From contig JBCBNX010000030.1 in the NCBI GenBank assembly GCA_039821555.1, positions 550 to 33,904 of the forward strand: a DNA stretch of 33,355 nucleotides, given 5' to 3'. The notes below the pieces were generated by a model. That model saw only the letters and a program-made list of their open reading frames with translations. It searched no databases and was not told where the DNA came from. The stretch comes from Bacteroidota bacterium. Its GTDB lineage: Bacteria > Bacteroidota > Rhodothermia > Rhodothermales > Rubricoccaceae. Position 1 is the stretch's first letter; every line of letters begins with the position of its first letter. Both the position numbers and the translations under genes were made by a program. Positions 8,172 to 17,600 of this stretch are shown in pieces.

Positions 8172-11102
8172 CTAACGCGTGATCGTCAGGCGCGTCGTTT
8201 CCACCGAGTCACCCGCTGCTAGTCGCACCACGTAGGCCCCGCTTGCCAGTCCGGCGGCGTCGAACGAGACCGCGTAGCGGCCCGGCGTCTGCGGGGCGTC
8301 CACGAGCGTGGCGACCTGGCGGCCGAGGAGGTCGTAGACCGTCAGCGTCACGTCGGTGGCCTGCGGCAGCGCGTATTCGAGCGTCGTCGAGGTGGCGAAC
8401 GGGTTCGGGTAGGCGGCGTCGAGCGCGAGCGTGGCCGGGACGGCCGTGTCGATCTGCTCGGCGTCGGTCACGACGAGGCCCGGCTCAGGCTTCTCGACGA
8501 ACTCGTTGGTGTAGACCCGGAACTCGCCCGGCAGCAGCGTGAACGTCTGCGGCCCGGCGCTTGCGAGTTCGAGGTCGCCGTTGTCGAAGTAGCTGAACCA
8601 GTCGCCGCCCTCAGCGAAATCGACGGTCACGTCATCGGACACGACGCCGAAGTTGCCGACAATCACGACCTCGCTCGGCTGCCCGGCGGGCGCGCCGCCA
8701 TAGGAGAGCCGGATGTAGCGGTCTGCCGTGCGCCCCACGCGGAGGTCCACGTCGGTGAGCTCGGAGGTGAAGATGGCGTTCTCGTTGCGCAGCTTGAGGA
8801 GCGCGCCCCACGTCTTGTAGAGGCGCACGCGCGCTTCGCGCTCGGACGCGCTGGTGACCTGTACCTGGCCGTTGAAGCCGTTGCGGTCGGGCGCCACGTC
8901 GGCGAAGTAGTCCCAGCGGATCGGCTTGTTGCCGGTGCGGCCGGGGTCGCTCGTTGCGCAGCCGCCGCCGCCGCCGTCGCGGAGGCACTCGCCGGGCCCA
9001 CCGCCGTAGCCGATCTCAGCGAACTGCCAGAGCATGCGCGGGCCGGGCACCGTGTAGAAAAACGCGCCGACGAGCTTCATACGCTCGAGCGCGGTCTCGA
9101 CCGTGCGCGTGTCGTAGTCGCCGGAGCGGTTGCCGAACTCACGGTTGCGGTACATCAGCCACTGCTCGTCGTGGCTCTCCATGAACGTGATCTGGCCGTC
9201 GAGCGGGTAGCCGTTGTTCGGCGGATACGTCCGTTCGAGCGTGCTCTCGAAGTCGGTTGCCGTCGGGTAGCCCATCGCGCTCTGGCTGTAGGCGCGGTTC
9301 AAGTTGTTCCAGAGCATCATGCCCGGCAAGCCCGCGTCGCGGCCGTAGTTGGCCAGCGCGCGGTCTTCGCGGGCGTCGGCGAAGTGCTCCAGGATGATGT
9401 AGGCGTCGTCGTCCACAGCCCAGATCTCGTCGGCCATGCGCGTGAGCAGGTCGATGCGGCCCTGGTTGAAGGCGCTCCACGCGCCAACATCGCCCCCGTA
9501 GTCGCGCGTCGTGAAGCCCTTCGAGAGGTCGAAGCGGAAGCCGTCCACGCGGTACTCGGTCAGCCACCACTCGTTGGCACGGTCGAGCCAGCGCTGCACG
9601 CCGAAGTAGGTGTGGTCGAGGTCGGTGAAGACGTTGAACGGGTGCTGCTCGGGGACGTGCACGTACGGGTTGGCGTCGTTGGCACCGAAGAGCGTCACGA
9701 GCGGCGACGGCTGGTCGGCGTGGTTGTAGACGACGTCCAGGATGATCGCGAGGCCGCGCTGGTGCGCCGCGTCGATGAACGCCTTGAGCTGCTCGGGCGG
9801 GCCGTAGTACTTGTCCACGGCGAGGTGGAAGGTCGGCTGGTAGCCCCAGTTCTCGTTGCCGCCGAACTCCTGAATCGGCATTAGTTCGAGCGCGTTCACG
9901 CCGAGGTTGACGAAGTAGTCGAGCGTGTCGGCGAGCGTGTCGTAGTCGTGCGCGGTGATGAAGTCGCGGACGAGCATCTCGTAGATGACGAGGTCCTGTT
10001 GCGCGGGGCGCTCGTAGTCGTCGTCCTGCCAGTCGTAGGGCGTCGCGCCGGGCGTGAGCACGCCGACGATGCCCTGCGCACCGTCGGGATACTCGGGCAG
10101 GTTCGGATAGACCGACTCGGGGATGAAGCGGTCGTTGTTCGGGTCGAGGACGAGCGGGACGTAGGCGTCGGTGACGCGCTGCGTGCCGTCGACGAGGTAT
10201 TGGAAGGCATACGTCTCGCCGGGCGTGAGGTCCATCTCCAGCCACCAATACACCTCGTCGTCGCTGACGACGTCGCGGCGCATGAGGTAGGCGTCGTCCG
10301 GCTGGAAGTCGTTGAAGTCACCGAGGACGTAGACGTAGCTCTTGCTCGGGGCGAGGAGCGAGAGGAAGACCTTGCCGGGCTCCGCGTCGGAGTAGGTGAT
10401 GCCGTCTTGGATGCCGACGGGCCGCGCCTGGTCCACGACGGTCGGCGGCGGCACGCCGATGTCGAAGCTGACGGTGCGCCCCATCATGTCCTCGGCGTTG
10501 AGCGCGAACCGCGAGCCCGGCGCGACGGCCTCAGGGAGTTCGAAGCGGAAGATGCCGCTCTCGGCGTCGTAGAAATCGAGCCCGTTGGTATACGTCGTCG
10601 CGTTGACCTCGAAGTCGATGCGGGTGAACTCCGCGGTCCCGAAAAGGCCTGCCGACACCGCGACGATGTTGCCACCGTTGTCCGTCTCGCGCGCAGCCTG
10701 CAAGAACATCGGGTCGACGACCTCGATCTGCGAGTCGGCGTTCGGCCCGACGAACACGGGGTTGAGCGGGTCGGTGATCCAGGTAAAGTTGCTCCCGTCG
10801 CCGTTGTTGTGGTAGTGCACCTTGTATTGGTACGTCCCCCCGATGTCCAGCGTCAGGGTCTTGCGGTACTCGTTCTCCTGCGGCACATAGTCCATCGCGG
10901 ACGGCGCGCCGATCTGGATGCGCCCGCTGCTGTTCGGCCCCCAGTCGTTGAACGACCCCGGCAAGAACGCGCGCACCGGCGTGACGGCGGGCGGCGTCAG
11001 ATCCGGGACGAAGCGGAACGTGAGGTCGAGGGTCTGCGCCTGCGTCGGGAGCGTGCCGACGAGGGCGAAGACGAGGGCCAGGAGCCAGGGAAGACGGCGC
11101 AT
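8172..11102 (-). CDS. T9SS-secreted multidomain GH13 amylase/pullulanase-like enzyme
   Basis: Secreted alpha-glucan hydrolase, 976 aa. A signal peptide (MRRLPWLLALVFALVG..., cut near AQ-T at 23) is followed by two E-set/CBM48-like modules recognisable by AFLPGSFNDW (45-54) and YVLGDFNDF (258-266). The GH13 barrel spans about 370-780: DVVYNH 456-461, VDGFRFDLS 519-527 (nucleophile D525), acid E572 in ILEHF, and FMESHDEQ 640-647 with D645. A C-terminal beta domain is followed by a T9SS type A sorting domain (about 890-976: AAYPNPF..., VYDLLGRQV, LASGAYVVRL), predicting surface attachment or release. The gene follows a probable terminator and hairpin in a 182-bp gap, so its expression may be uncoupled from the genes before it. 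Linkage specificity (amylase or pullulanase) is unresolved. Confidence 0.93.
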   Translation of the reverse strand: MRRLPWLLALVFALVGTLPTQAQTLDLTFRFVPDLTPPAVTPVRAFLPGSFNDWGPNSSGRIQIGAPSAMDYVPQENEYRKTLTLDIGGTYQYKVHYHNNGDGSNFTWITDPLNPVFVGPNADSQIEVVDPMFLQAARETDNGGNIVAVSAGLFGTAEFTRIDFEVNATTYTNGLDFYDAESGIFRFELPEAVAPGSRFALNAEDMMGRTVSFDIGVPPPTVVDQARPVGIQDGITYSDAEPGKVFLSLLAPSKSYVYVLGDFNDFQPDDAYLMRRDVVSDDEVYWWLEMDLTPGETYAFQYLVDGTQRVTDAYVPLVLDPNNDRFIPESVYPNLPEYPDGAQGIVGVLTPGATPYDWQDDDYERPAQQDLVIYEMLVRDFITAHDYDTLADTLDYFVNLGVNALELMPIQEFGGNENWGYQPTFHLAVDKYYGPPEQLKAFIDAAHQRGLAIILDVVYNHADQPSPLVTLFGANDANPYVHVPEQHPFNVFTDLDHTYFGVQRWLDRANEWWLTEYRVDGFRFDLSKGFTTRDYGGDVGAWSAFNQGRIDLLTRMADEIWAVDDDAYIILEHFADAREDRALANYGRDAGLPGMMLWNNLNRAYSQSAMGYPTATDFESTLERTYPPNNGYPLDGQITFMESHDEQWLMYRNREFGNRSGDYDTRTVETALERMKLVGAFFYTVPGPRMLWQFAEIGYGGGPGECLRDGGGGGCATSDPGRTGNKPIRWDYFADVAPDRNGFNGQVQVTSASEREARVRLYKTWGALLKLRNENAIFTSELTDVDLRVGRTADRYIRLSYGGAPAGQPSEVVIVGNFGVVSDDVTVDFAEGGDWFSYFDNGDLELASAGPQTFTLLPGEFRVYTNEFVEKPEPGLVVTDAEQIDTAVPATLALDAAYPNPFATSTTLEYALPQATDVTLTVYDLLGRQVATLVDAPQTPGRYAVSFDAAGLASGAYVVRLAAGDSVETTRLTITR

Positions 11103-11135
11103 CAGTCTGGAGAGGAGGTGGCTGGAACTACGGAT

Positions 11136-11167
11136 AAAAACACCGGCCCCCGTTCAAAGGGACCGGC
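11136..11167 (-). terminator. Probable intrinsic terminator downstream of the SusE/F-like gene
   Basis: Read on the minus strand, GCCGGTCCC (11167-11159) pairs with GGGGCCGGT (11150-11142, one G-T wobble and one end mismatch) and is followed by a T-rich tract including TTTTT at 11140-11136. It lies about 118 nt after the SusE/F-like stop and only 34 nt before the amylase start, so it may attenuate rather than end transcription. Confidence 0.6.
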
Positions 11168-11195
11168 GTGCAGGTCTGGGTATGGATGTGTGAAT

Positions 11196-11249
11196 GTGTG
11201 CAGGTATGAACGTGAGTGCATGTACGTCCACACATTCATACCTGCACAC
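11196..11249. repeat. Long inverted repeat (hairpin) in the 182-bp gap
   Basis: GTGTGCAGGTATGAA (11196-11210) pairs perfectly over 15 bp with TTCATACCTGCACAC (11235-11249), with a further GTG/CAC after one mismatch. The left flank repeats related GGTATGGATGTGTGAATG words and the right flank has CTCCATACC, so the structure may extend. No coding potential is seen. Confidence 0.8.
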
Positions 11250-11284
11250 CTCCATACCGCGGAGGCGGCGTCAGCCGCCGAGCG

Positions 11285-13408
11285 CTAGCGGATGACCGTG
11301 AGACGCTGGCTCACGAGGCCCTCCTGCGTGCGGAGCTGGTAGACGTAGACGCCCGCCGCGAGCCCCGACGCGTCGAAGCCGACGCGGTAGTTGCTCGCCG
11401 TCTGCACCTCGTCCACGAGCGTGGCGACCACGCGGCCCGTGACGTCGTAGACCATGAGCGACACCGGCCCGGCCTGCGGTACGCTGTACTCGATCTGCGT
11501 GCTGCCGCGGAACGGGTTCGGGTAGGCCGTCGCCAGCGCCATCGTCGTCGGGAGCGCGCCGCCGACTTCCTCGATGGCCACCGAAAGCGGGTCGGTGAAG
11601 CCGTTGTCGAAGAAGAGCGGGTTGCTCGCGATGAGGTCGTCGCGGTTCGGGTCGGTCGGGTTGGCCTCGATCGGCATCACCGAATCGGGGTTGTCGACGT
11701 CCGTCGAACGGAAGGCGTCGAGAGCGAACTCGAAGCTCGACGGGATGGTGCCGTTGTCCGGCGTGATGTAGCGGTAGCGGCGACGGCCCGTGTCGAAGCC
11801 GCCAGCGCCCTCGACGATGAATCCGTCATCGGTGTTGCCGTAGGCGTAGCGGTAGCCGATGCCGTTGTAGGTCGGGCGCAGGACGTTGTACACGCCCGTG
11901 TAGATGCCGTCGCCGTCGGTGTCGGTCAGCTCGAAGTCCGTGAGCAGCCCGTCGGTCGGCTGCGCCGGGGCGAAGCCCTGCGTGACCCGCCAGACGGCGT
12001 CTTCAAGTTGGAGCGTGACCTTGTCCGTGGCCGGGTCGAACGGGTCGGCGTCGAAGCCGAGCGCCGCCGTCATGTCCACCGAGAAGGTGACCGGGATCGG
12101 GTCACCCGCCGGGATCACGTTCGGACGGCGGATGCTGTTGAAGAACTCCGTGTCGAGTGTCTGGGCAGACCCCGCAAACTCGAAGATGCGGTTGCCACCG
12201 CCGTTGTCGAGCGGCTCTTCCCAGCCGATGTTGCCCCACTCGGGGTCGTCGAGCTCACCATCGCCGTCCTCGTCGATGTTGAAGACGACGTAGTACTTGT
12301 AGTTGATCTCGTCGGACGGGGCGGCCGTGATCGGCACCGAGTTGCCGAAGTCGAGGGAGCCGGGGATCTGGAAGAGGCCGCAGTCGTCCTGGTTGTCGTC
12401 CGGGCAGTCCCAGCCATTGAACGCGCCGCGCACCTGGATGGCGTCGCCTCGCGCGAGCGAGACGAGGCCCACGTCCACGAGCGGCTGCACGTCGGCGAGG
12501 AAGTCCACCGTTGCCTCGACGGTCGAGCCGTCGTTGGCCGGCGAGTCGCCGTAGAACTGCCAGTAGAGCGTCGTGTCGCTCGACGGCACCGTGAAGAGGC
12601 GATCGCCGCCGCCCGAGATGTCCTCCCAGCCGTCAGGCGTGTCCGTGTCCGAGAAGAAGAACTTGTAGGCTTGCTGCGTGCCGGCCGCTGAGGCCGGGTA
12701 GGTCACGAGACCCGAGTAAAGGGCCGCGGCCGGGCCGCTCTCGGCCTCCTGGGTGAGGACGATGTTGGTCGCGCCCCAGTCCATGGTGTTGGTCTCCTCG
12801 CCCTGGAAGCCGCCGACGTCCGGGTTGCCGCGCACGCCAATCTGGAGGTTCTCGTCGTCGATGTCGAGGCCCTTGAGGGTGGCCTGCTCCGTGTCGATGT
12901 AGACGCGGAACCAGACGCCGACCTGGTCAGGACCGACGGTGAAGGGCCGCCAGTCGTAAGGCTGGTCGTCGCCCTTCTCGAAGTAGTGCACGTCGAGCTC
13001 GACGTCGCCCGTGCCGGCTTCGATCTGGTGGTTGCCACCGTCTTCCCAGCCACCGATGCCAGCCATCTCGGACTGGTCGGAGTAGAACTTGAAGTTCAGC
13101 GTCTCGTTGTCCGGGATCTGGAAGGACGCCTCCCAGAAATCGCCGCCCTGGCTGCTCGGCGTGAGGGTAGTGTTGTCGTTCCAGGCGATGACGCTGCCGT
13201 CAGGAAGCGCGCTCTGGTCGTCGGCGCAGCCGTCGAGGCAGCCACGCACCTGGATGTTGCGGTCGATATCGGTCTTGACCGTATCGGGCAGCGTGGCGGT
13301 GTTGAGCCGCAGCGTGACGTTGCGCTGCGCTTGGGCAGGCATCGCCACCGCGAACACGAACGCTGCCAGCGCGAGCCATCGCGCAGTGGTAGCAAAGGTC
13401 CGTTGCAT
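11285..13408 (-). CDS. T9SS-secreted multidomain starch-binding-type protein (SusE/SusF-like)
   Basis: 707 aa from ATG 13408, chosen because it opens a clean signal peptide (MQRTFATTARWLALAAFVF...AQA-Q, cut near 28). The open frame upstream lacks one. No catalytic motif is seen. Four beta-rich modules follow. The first three (about 29-145, 160-290, 300-425) share an internal signature: an IQVRG or IGVRG strand, a lysine/aromatic KFYS-type or YKYY-type strand, then GWED/GWEE and GGN/GGD. A fourth spans about 436-550. Cys57/Cys61 and Cys335/Cys343 could form disulfides. Residues about 615-707 are a T9SS type A sorting domain (AYPNPF, VYDVTGRVV, LAAGVYVYQL). The domain style resembles SusE/SusF and CBM20-like E-set modules that hold starch at the surface. 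This is inferred from pattern and context only. Confidence 0.85.
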   Translation of the reverse strand: MQRTFATTARWLALAAFVFAVAMPAQAQRNVTLRLNTATLPDTVKTDIDRNIQVRGCLDGCADDQSALPDGSVIAWNDNTTLTPSSQGGDFWEASFQIPDNETLNFKFYSDQSEMAGIGGWEDGGNHQIEAGTGDVELDVHYFEKGDDQPYDWRPFTVGPDQVGVWFRVYIDTEQATLKGLDIDDENLQIGVRGNPDVGGFQGEETNTMDWGATNIVLTQEAESGPAAALYSGLVTYPASAAGTQQAYKFFFSDTDTPDGWEDISGGGDRLFTVPSSDTTLYWQFYGDSPANDGSTVEATVDFLADVQPLVDVGLVSLARGDAIQVRGAFNGWDCPDDNQDDCGLFQIPGSLDFGNSVPITAAPSDEINYKYYVVFNIDEDGDGELDDPEWGNIGWEEPLDNGGGNRIFEFAGSAQTLDTEFFNSIRRPNVIPAGDPIPVTFSVDMTAALGFDADPFDPATDKVTLQLEDAVWRVTQGFAPAQPTDGLLTDFELTDTDGDGIYTGVYNVLRPTYNGIGYRYAYGNTDDGFIVEGAGGFDTGRRRYRYITPDNGTIPSSFEFALDAFRSTDVDNPDSVMPIEANPTDPNRDDLIASNPLFFDNGFTDPLSVAIEEVGGALPTTMALATAYPNPFRGSTQIEYSVPQAGPVSLMVYDVTGRVVATLVDEVQTASNYRVGFDASGLAAGVYVYQLRTQEGLVSQRLTVIR

Positions 13409-13516
13409 AACAGATGTGGAATGGTTGGAGGAAGGATGCGTGCGGCCCAGCAGACGCCGGGGTGCACGCGAAAGAGCCGCAGATACGGCACTAGTGAACG
13501 CGCTCAAGCTGATGGA

Positions 13517-14569
13517 TCAGAAGCCGAGCGCAAAGCTGATGCGGTTGACGCCGTCGAAGAATTCGAAGGCCTCGTAGGCGTAGTCGGCGGTGAGGTCGAG
13601 CGAGCCGAAGCCGTAGTTCAGGCCGCCGCCGAGGGTGAACGAGCGCGGGCTGTCGTCGAGGAAGAGCTCCTGGTAGCCGCCGCGCACCTGCACGAGGCCG
13701 CCGAGCAGCGCCACCTCGCCGCCGAGGTTGACGTACTGCCCCGCCGCGCTCGGGCTGACCGCGTCCACGGCGAGCGTCACGCGGGTTTCGGCCGTCTGGT
13801 AGACCTCCGTGGCGATGCCCACGCGCATGTTGAGCGGGAGGTCGAACGCCTCGGTAGCCAGCGTCGACCGGATGTTGTTGTTGTTGCCCTCCTGGTCGGG
13901 AGCGGTATCCACGGGCACGAGCAGGCCCTCGCCACCGAGTTGCATCTTGGTGCCGAAGTTGGAGATCGAGGCCCCCAGCCGCATCCCGTTGAAGGGCGTC
14001 GTGAACATCGTCCCGATGTCGAAGGCGACGCCCGTCGCTGAGGTCTCGTAGATCGACTCGTGCAGCACCTTGACTGTCGCCCCGAGCATGAAGCGGTCCG
14101 TGAGCGCGCGGGCGTAGGTCAGGCCCACGGCATACGAGCCCGCCGTGAACGTCTCGCCCGAGAGCCCGTCCTGGTCGAACTCGGTCGTGCGCGCCATCTC
14201 GGGCGTCGTCATGGCCGTGAACGAGAGGGCGACGGTCCCGAAGCCCGTCGAGGCCGCCACGCTCGCGTGGTTGAAATCGAGGCCCTCCAGCCAGGAGGCG
14301 TACTCGAAGGCCAGCCTGCCCCCGTTGATGCGCGCCAGCCCAGCGGGATTCCAGTAGACGGCCGAGAGGTCGTCGGCGATGGCTCCGAAGGCGCCGCCCA
14401 TCGCCGTGGCGCGCGGGCCGACCGGGATGTTGAGGAACTCGGCGGCGGCGGTGCCGACCTTGTCCTGGGCGGTGGCGCGCGGGGCGAGCAGCGGCACGCT
14501 CACGAGCACGCCGAGCACGAGGGCCGCGAGGACGCGGGGCTTCGAGGAGGGTTGGGGACTAAACGTCAT
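13517..14569 (-). CDS. PorV/PorQ-family outer-membrane barrel protein
   Basis: 350 aa from ATG 14569, which gives a good signal peptide (basic start, VLAALVLGVLVSV, cut near ATA-Q). The family hallmark follows directly: GTAAAEFLNIPVGPRATAMGGAF and AIADDLSAVYWNPAGLA, as in PorV/PorQ and UPF0164 proteins. The rest is alternating beta strands ending in an aromatic C-terminal strand (RISFALGF), typical of outer-membrane barrels. PorV shuttles T9SS cargo from the translocon to the attachment complex. A paralogue embedded in a starch locus that also encodes two T9SS-tagged proteins may be dedicated to that cargo, which is inference. It starts 50 nt after the stop of the 1339-aa protein, which suggests co-transcription. 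Confidence 0.9.
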   Translation of the reverse strand: MTFSPQPSSKPRVLAALVLGVLVSVPLLAPRATAQDKVGTAAAEFLNIPVGPRATAMGGAFGAIADDLSAVYWNPAGLARINGGRLAFEYASWLEGLDFNHASVAASTGFGTVALSFTAMTTPEMARTTEFDQDGLSGETFTAGSYAVGLTYARALTDRFMLGATVKVLHESIYETSATGVAFDIGTMFTTPFNGMRLGASISNFGTKMQLGGEGLLVPVDTAPDQEGNNNNIRSTLATEAFDLPLNMRVGIATEVYQTAETRVTLAVDAVSPSAAGQYVNLGGEVALLGGLVQVRGGYQELFLDDSPRSFTLGGGLNYGFGSLDLTADYAYEAFEFFDGVNRISFALGF

Positions 14570-14619
14570 GGGCCTGTCGGTTCGGGAGGGCCGGTCGGAA
14601 AGCGCGGTAGAAGGAGCCA

Positions 14620-17600
14620 TCACTTGATGAGGGCGAAGGTGCCCGTCGTCTCGCCAATGCCGGGCGCGTCGACGTGGTAGAGATAGACGCCGTAGGAGGC
14701 GCTCAGGCGGTCCTGCGTGAGCAGGTCCCACTCGGCCACGCCGTCGAGGAGCTGCTCAGGCGTCAGGTCTTCGTTGGAGCCTTCGTTGTGCTCGATGATC
14801 TCGACGAGACGCCCGCTCACGGTGAAGATGCGGATAGTCGCGCGCGGCGGTAGGCGCGTGAAGCGGATCACGCGGTCGCCGCGTCCCGTCGGGAACGGGT
14901 TCTGCGGCTCAAAGCGATTCGTGACGATGTAGGGGTTCGGCACCACCTTGATATCATCCAGGGTAGCCTGCGCGGCCTCCACGTCCAGGTCTGGACCCTG
15001 TGCGACGAACTCGAACGCGTCGCTGGCGAGGAACGGCTTTGCTGTGACAAGGGCCCCCTCGTCTCCCGCCTGCGGGTTGCGTGTCCCCGTCCCCTGGACG
15101 ATGCTCAACTTGAACTGCCACGTCGGCACGAGGTCGTCGGTGCCGTCACCTGGTACGTCCTGGAGCAAGACGATGATGTCACTATCGCCCTGGCCACCGA
15201 GTGCCTCGAGATCGAGACTGAAGAGGTTCGTAGCTGCCGTGCCCTCTTCGAACTGGACTGCACCGTCACCGGTGAGGTCCCAGAACGCATACGGCACCTC
15301 GACTTCTTCGATCTGGCCGTTGCTCCCGATCACCTGCTGGAACACGCGGAAGTTGGTCGGCTTCGCGGGCAGCGTGCGCGCGAACGGAATGCGTACGGGC
15401 AACGCGACGGACTGGCCGCTCCCTGGCTGCCCCACCACAACGCGGTAGTCGGCAGGAAAGCGGAGGCCGATTTGGTTTCCGGAGATGCCCACGTTGAAGC
15501 GGCGTGCTTCGAGGTCATAGACCGCGTCGTCGCTCCACCCTGTCAGCGAATCGATAGGCGTGGTGAGGCCCACGTTCTCGAACGAGAGCTGGAAGCCTTC
15601 CGTGACGAGCACTTCATCGTCGTCGCCCAGCGCCTCGGAGTTCTCGATGAGGACCTCGCCGTCGGTGAGGTCTTCGAGCGTGAAGTCGAGCGTGGTCAGC
15701 GTGTCCTGCGTGGCATCGGAGCCGAGCAGCAGCGTATCGCGGAACGTGATGCGGTATCGGTTCCCGTCCTGGATGGCCGTCGGGTCGAGGATCGTGTAGT
15801 TAACGACCCCCGTCCCGAGTCCGCGCGTCTGCTCCAGCTGCGTGAGGTCCGCTTCAATGTAGCCGCCTGCCCCCTGCTCGGGCGTCACAGCGACCACGTT
15901 CGGACCGGTCCGGCCAAGCGACCCGTCCGAGCGGATCGAGATGGAGATCGGGCTTTCCGTCGGCGGAATCTCGAAGGCCTGCTGGCCCGGCTGCGTAGCG
16001 AGCGTGAAGGCCCCGAAGTCGTAGCTCACGACGGCGTAGTAGTACGTCACGCCGTTGATGACCTCGGTGTCCGTGAAGGTGTGGACGAGCCCGTCGGACG
16101 CCTCGCCCGGGTCGCGGGTGTCAGACCCGAGGAAGTACTTCGTCCCAGCGATGTCTACCGGGTGGAAGCCTTCGTTGCCGTTGATGAGGTCGTACTGTGC
16201 GATCGGCCGGAGGAACTGGAGGTTGCCGAACCCGTCCGTGATCGTCCGTGCGTCGAGGAAGCCGGGGTCGGTGGCCCGGTAGACGCGGTAGCCCTCGAAG
16301 TCATTCGGGTTGAGCCCGGGCGCGTCCAGGTCGGCGATGAACGTGTCGAAGGAGCGCTCGGCCTCGTCGTCCCAGTAGAGTGTCACCGCCCCGTCGCGGG
16401 CCACGGCGCGGACGGTTGGCGTGGTGGGTGCCTGCGCAAAGCGGTAGTCCGCCTCGTACGCCTCCTGCGCGTTCTGGCGCTTAGCCAGGTGGTCCTGATA
16501 GCGCTGCTCCACGTTGGTCGCGGCAGCCTGGTAGTTCACGTCGCCGAAGATGACTGCGAACGAGACGCGCTCGGTCTGGCCAGCCCGCAGCGGGAAGAGG
16601 CCGCTCGACACGAAGAGGTCGTTGTCGTTGGAGCCGCCCGGCGGCGGCTGCCCCGGCTGCAGAAGCGTGAACTTACCTGGGGTGAGGAAGCTCGTGAAGT
16701 AGCGGCTGTCCGGATCCGACTGGAACGAGACGCTGCCCGCCGGGCGGTAGCGGACGTTCGTGATGCCGATCTGGTCGCTCTCGGAGATGTCCGTCACGTC
16801 GATGTTCGGCTCACCCGGCAGGTCAGTGCCCGCCCCGGAGGAAGGCAACCCGTCGTTTTCGCCGACGTCGCCCGTGAGATCAGACCCGTCCAGGCCAACG
16901 TCGTCGAGCGTGGAACGCCAGTCGCCGTCGTTGTCGATGCCGTCGTCGCGGCGCTCGTCGATCATCTCGTCAATGTTCTCGTCGATGCCTTCGTCCACGG
17001 CCCCGTCGCCGTCGTTGTCGATGCCGTCGGCGTAGGGCAGCCCGAGGTCCTCGGCCTTGACGTCATAGAGAATGATGTCCGTCCCCGGGACCTCGAAGCG
17101 GAAGTACGGCGCATCGGACGCCGCCGCGTCGATCATCGCCTGCGTCACGACCGGGCTGTCCGTCTCGAACAGGAAGTCAAACGGGGGCGTGGATTCCAGG
17201 CCGTCCCCGTCGTTGTCGATGCCGTCCCGGTAGGGCAGGCCGAGGTCTTCCGGCCCGACGCCGACGAGGTGCACTGGCGAGCCGTCGTAGGGCTCTGCGA
17301 GGGCAGGCCAGCGGTTCCAGCGGTCGCCCGCGGCCTCGTCGATCATCTCCTGGGTGACGACGGGGCTGTCCACCTCGCCGTCGCCGTCGTTGTCGATGTA
17401 GTCCGCGTAGCCGACGCCGACCTGCGTCCCGAATGCGGCGTACGAGGAGTCTTCGTCCACGACGCCGTTGCCGTTGTTGTCGATGCCGTCGAAGCGGAGG
17501 CGCTCGCCAGACCCTCCGGTCTGGTCGCCCTCGCCCGCGAGGAAGTCCGCCGTGATGATCGGGCTGCCGGGCTCGCCGATGGACACCCCGTAGCCGTTGA

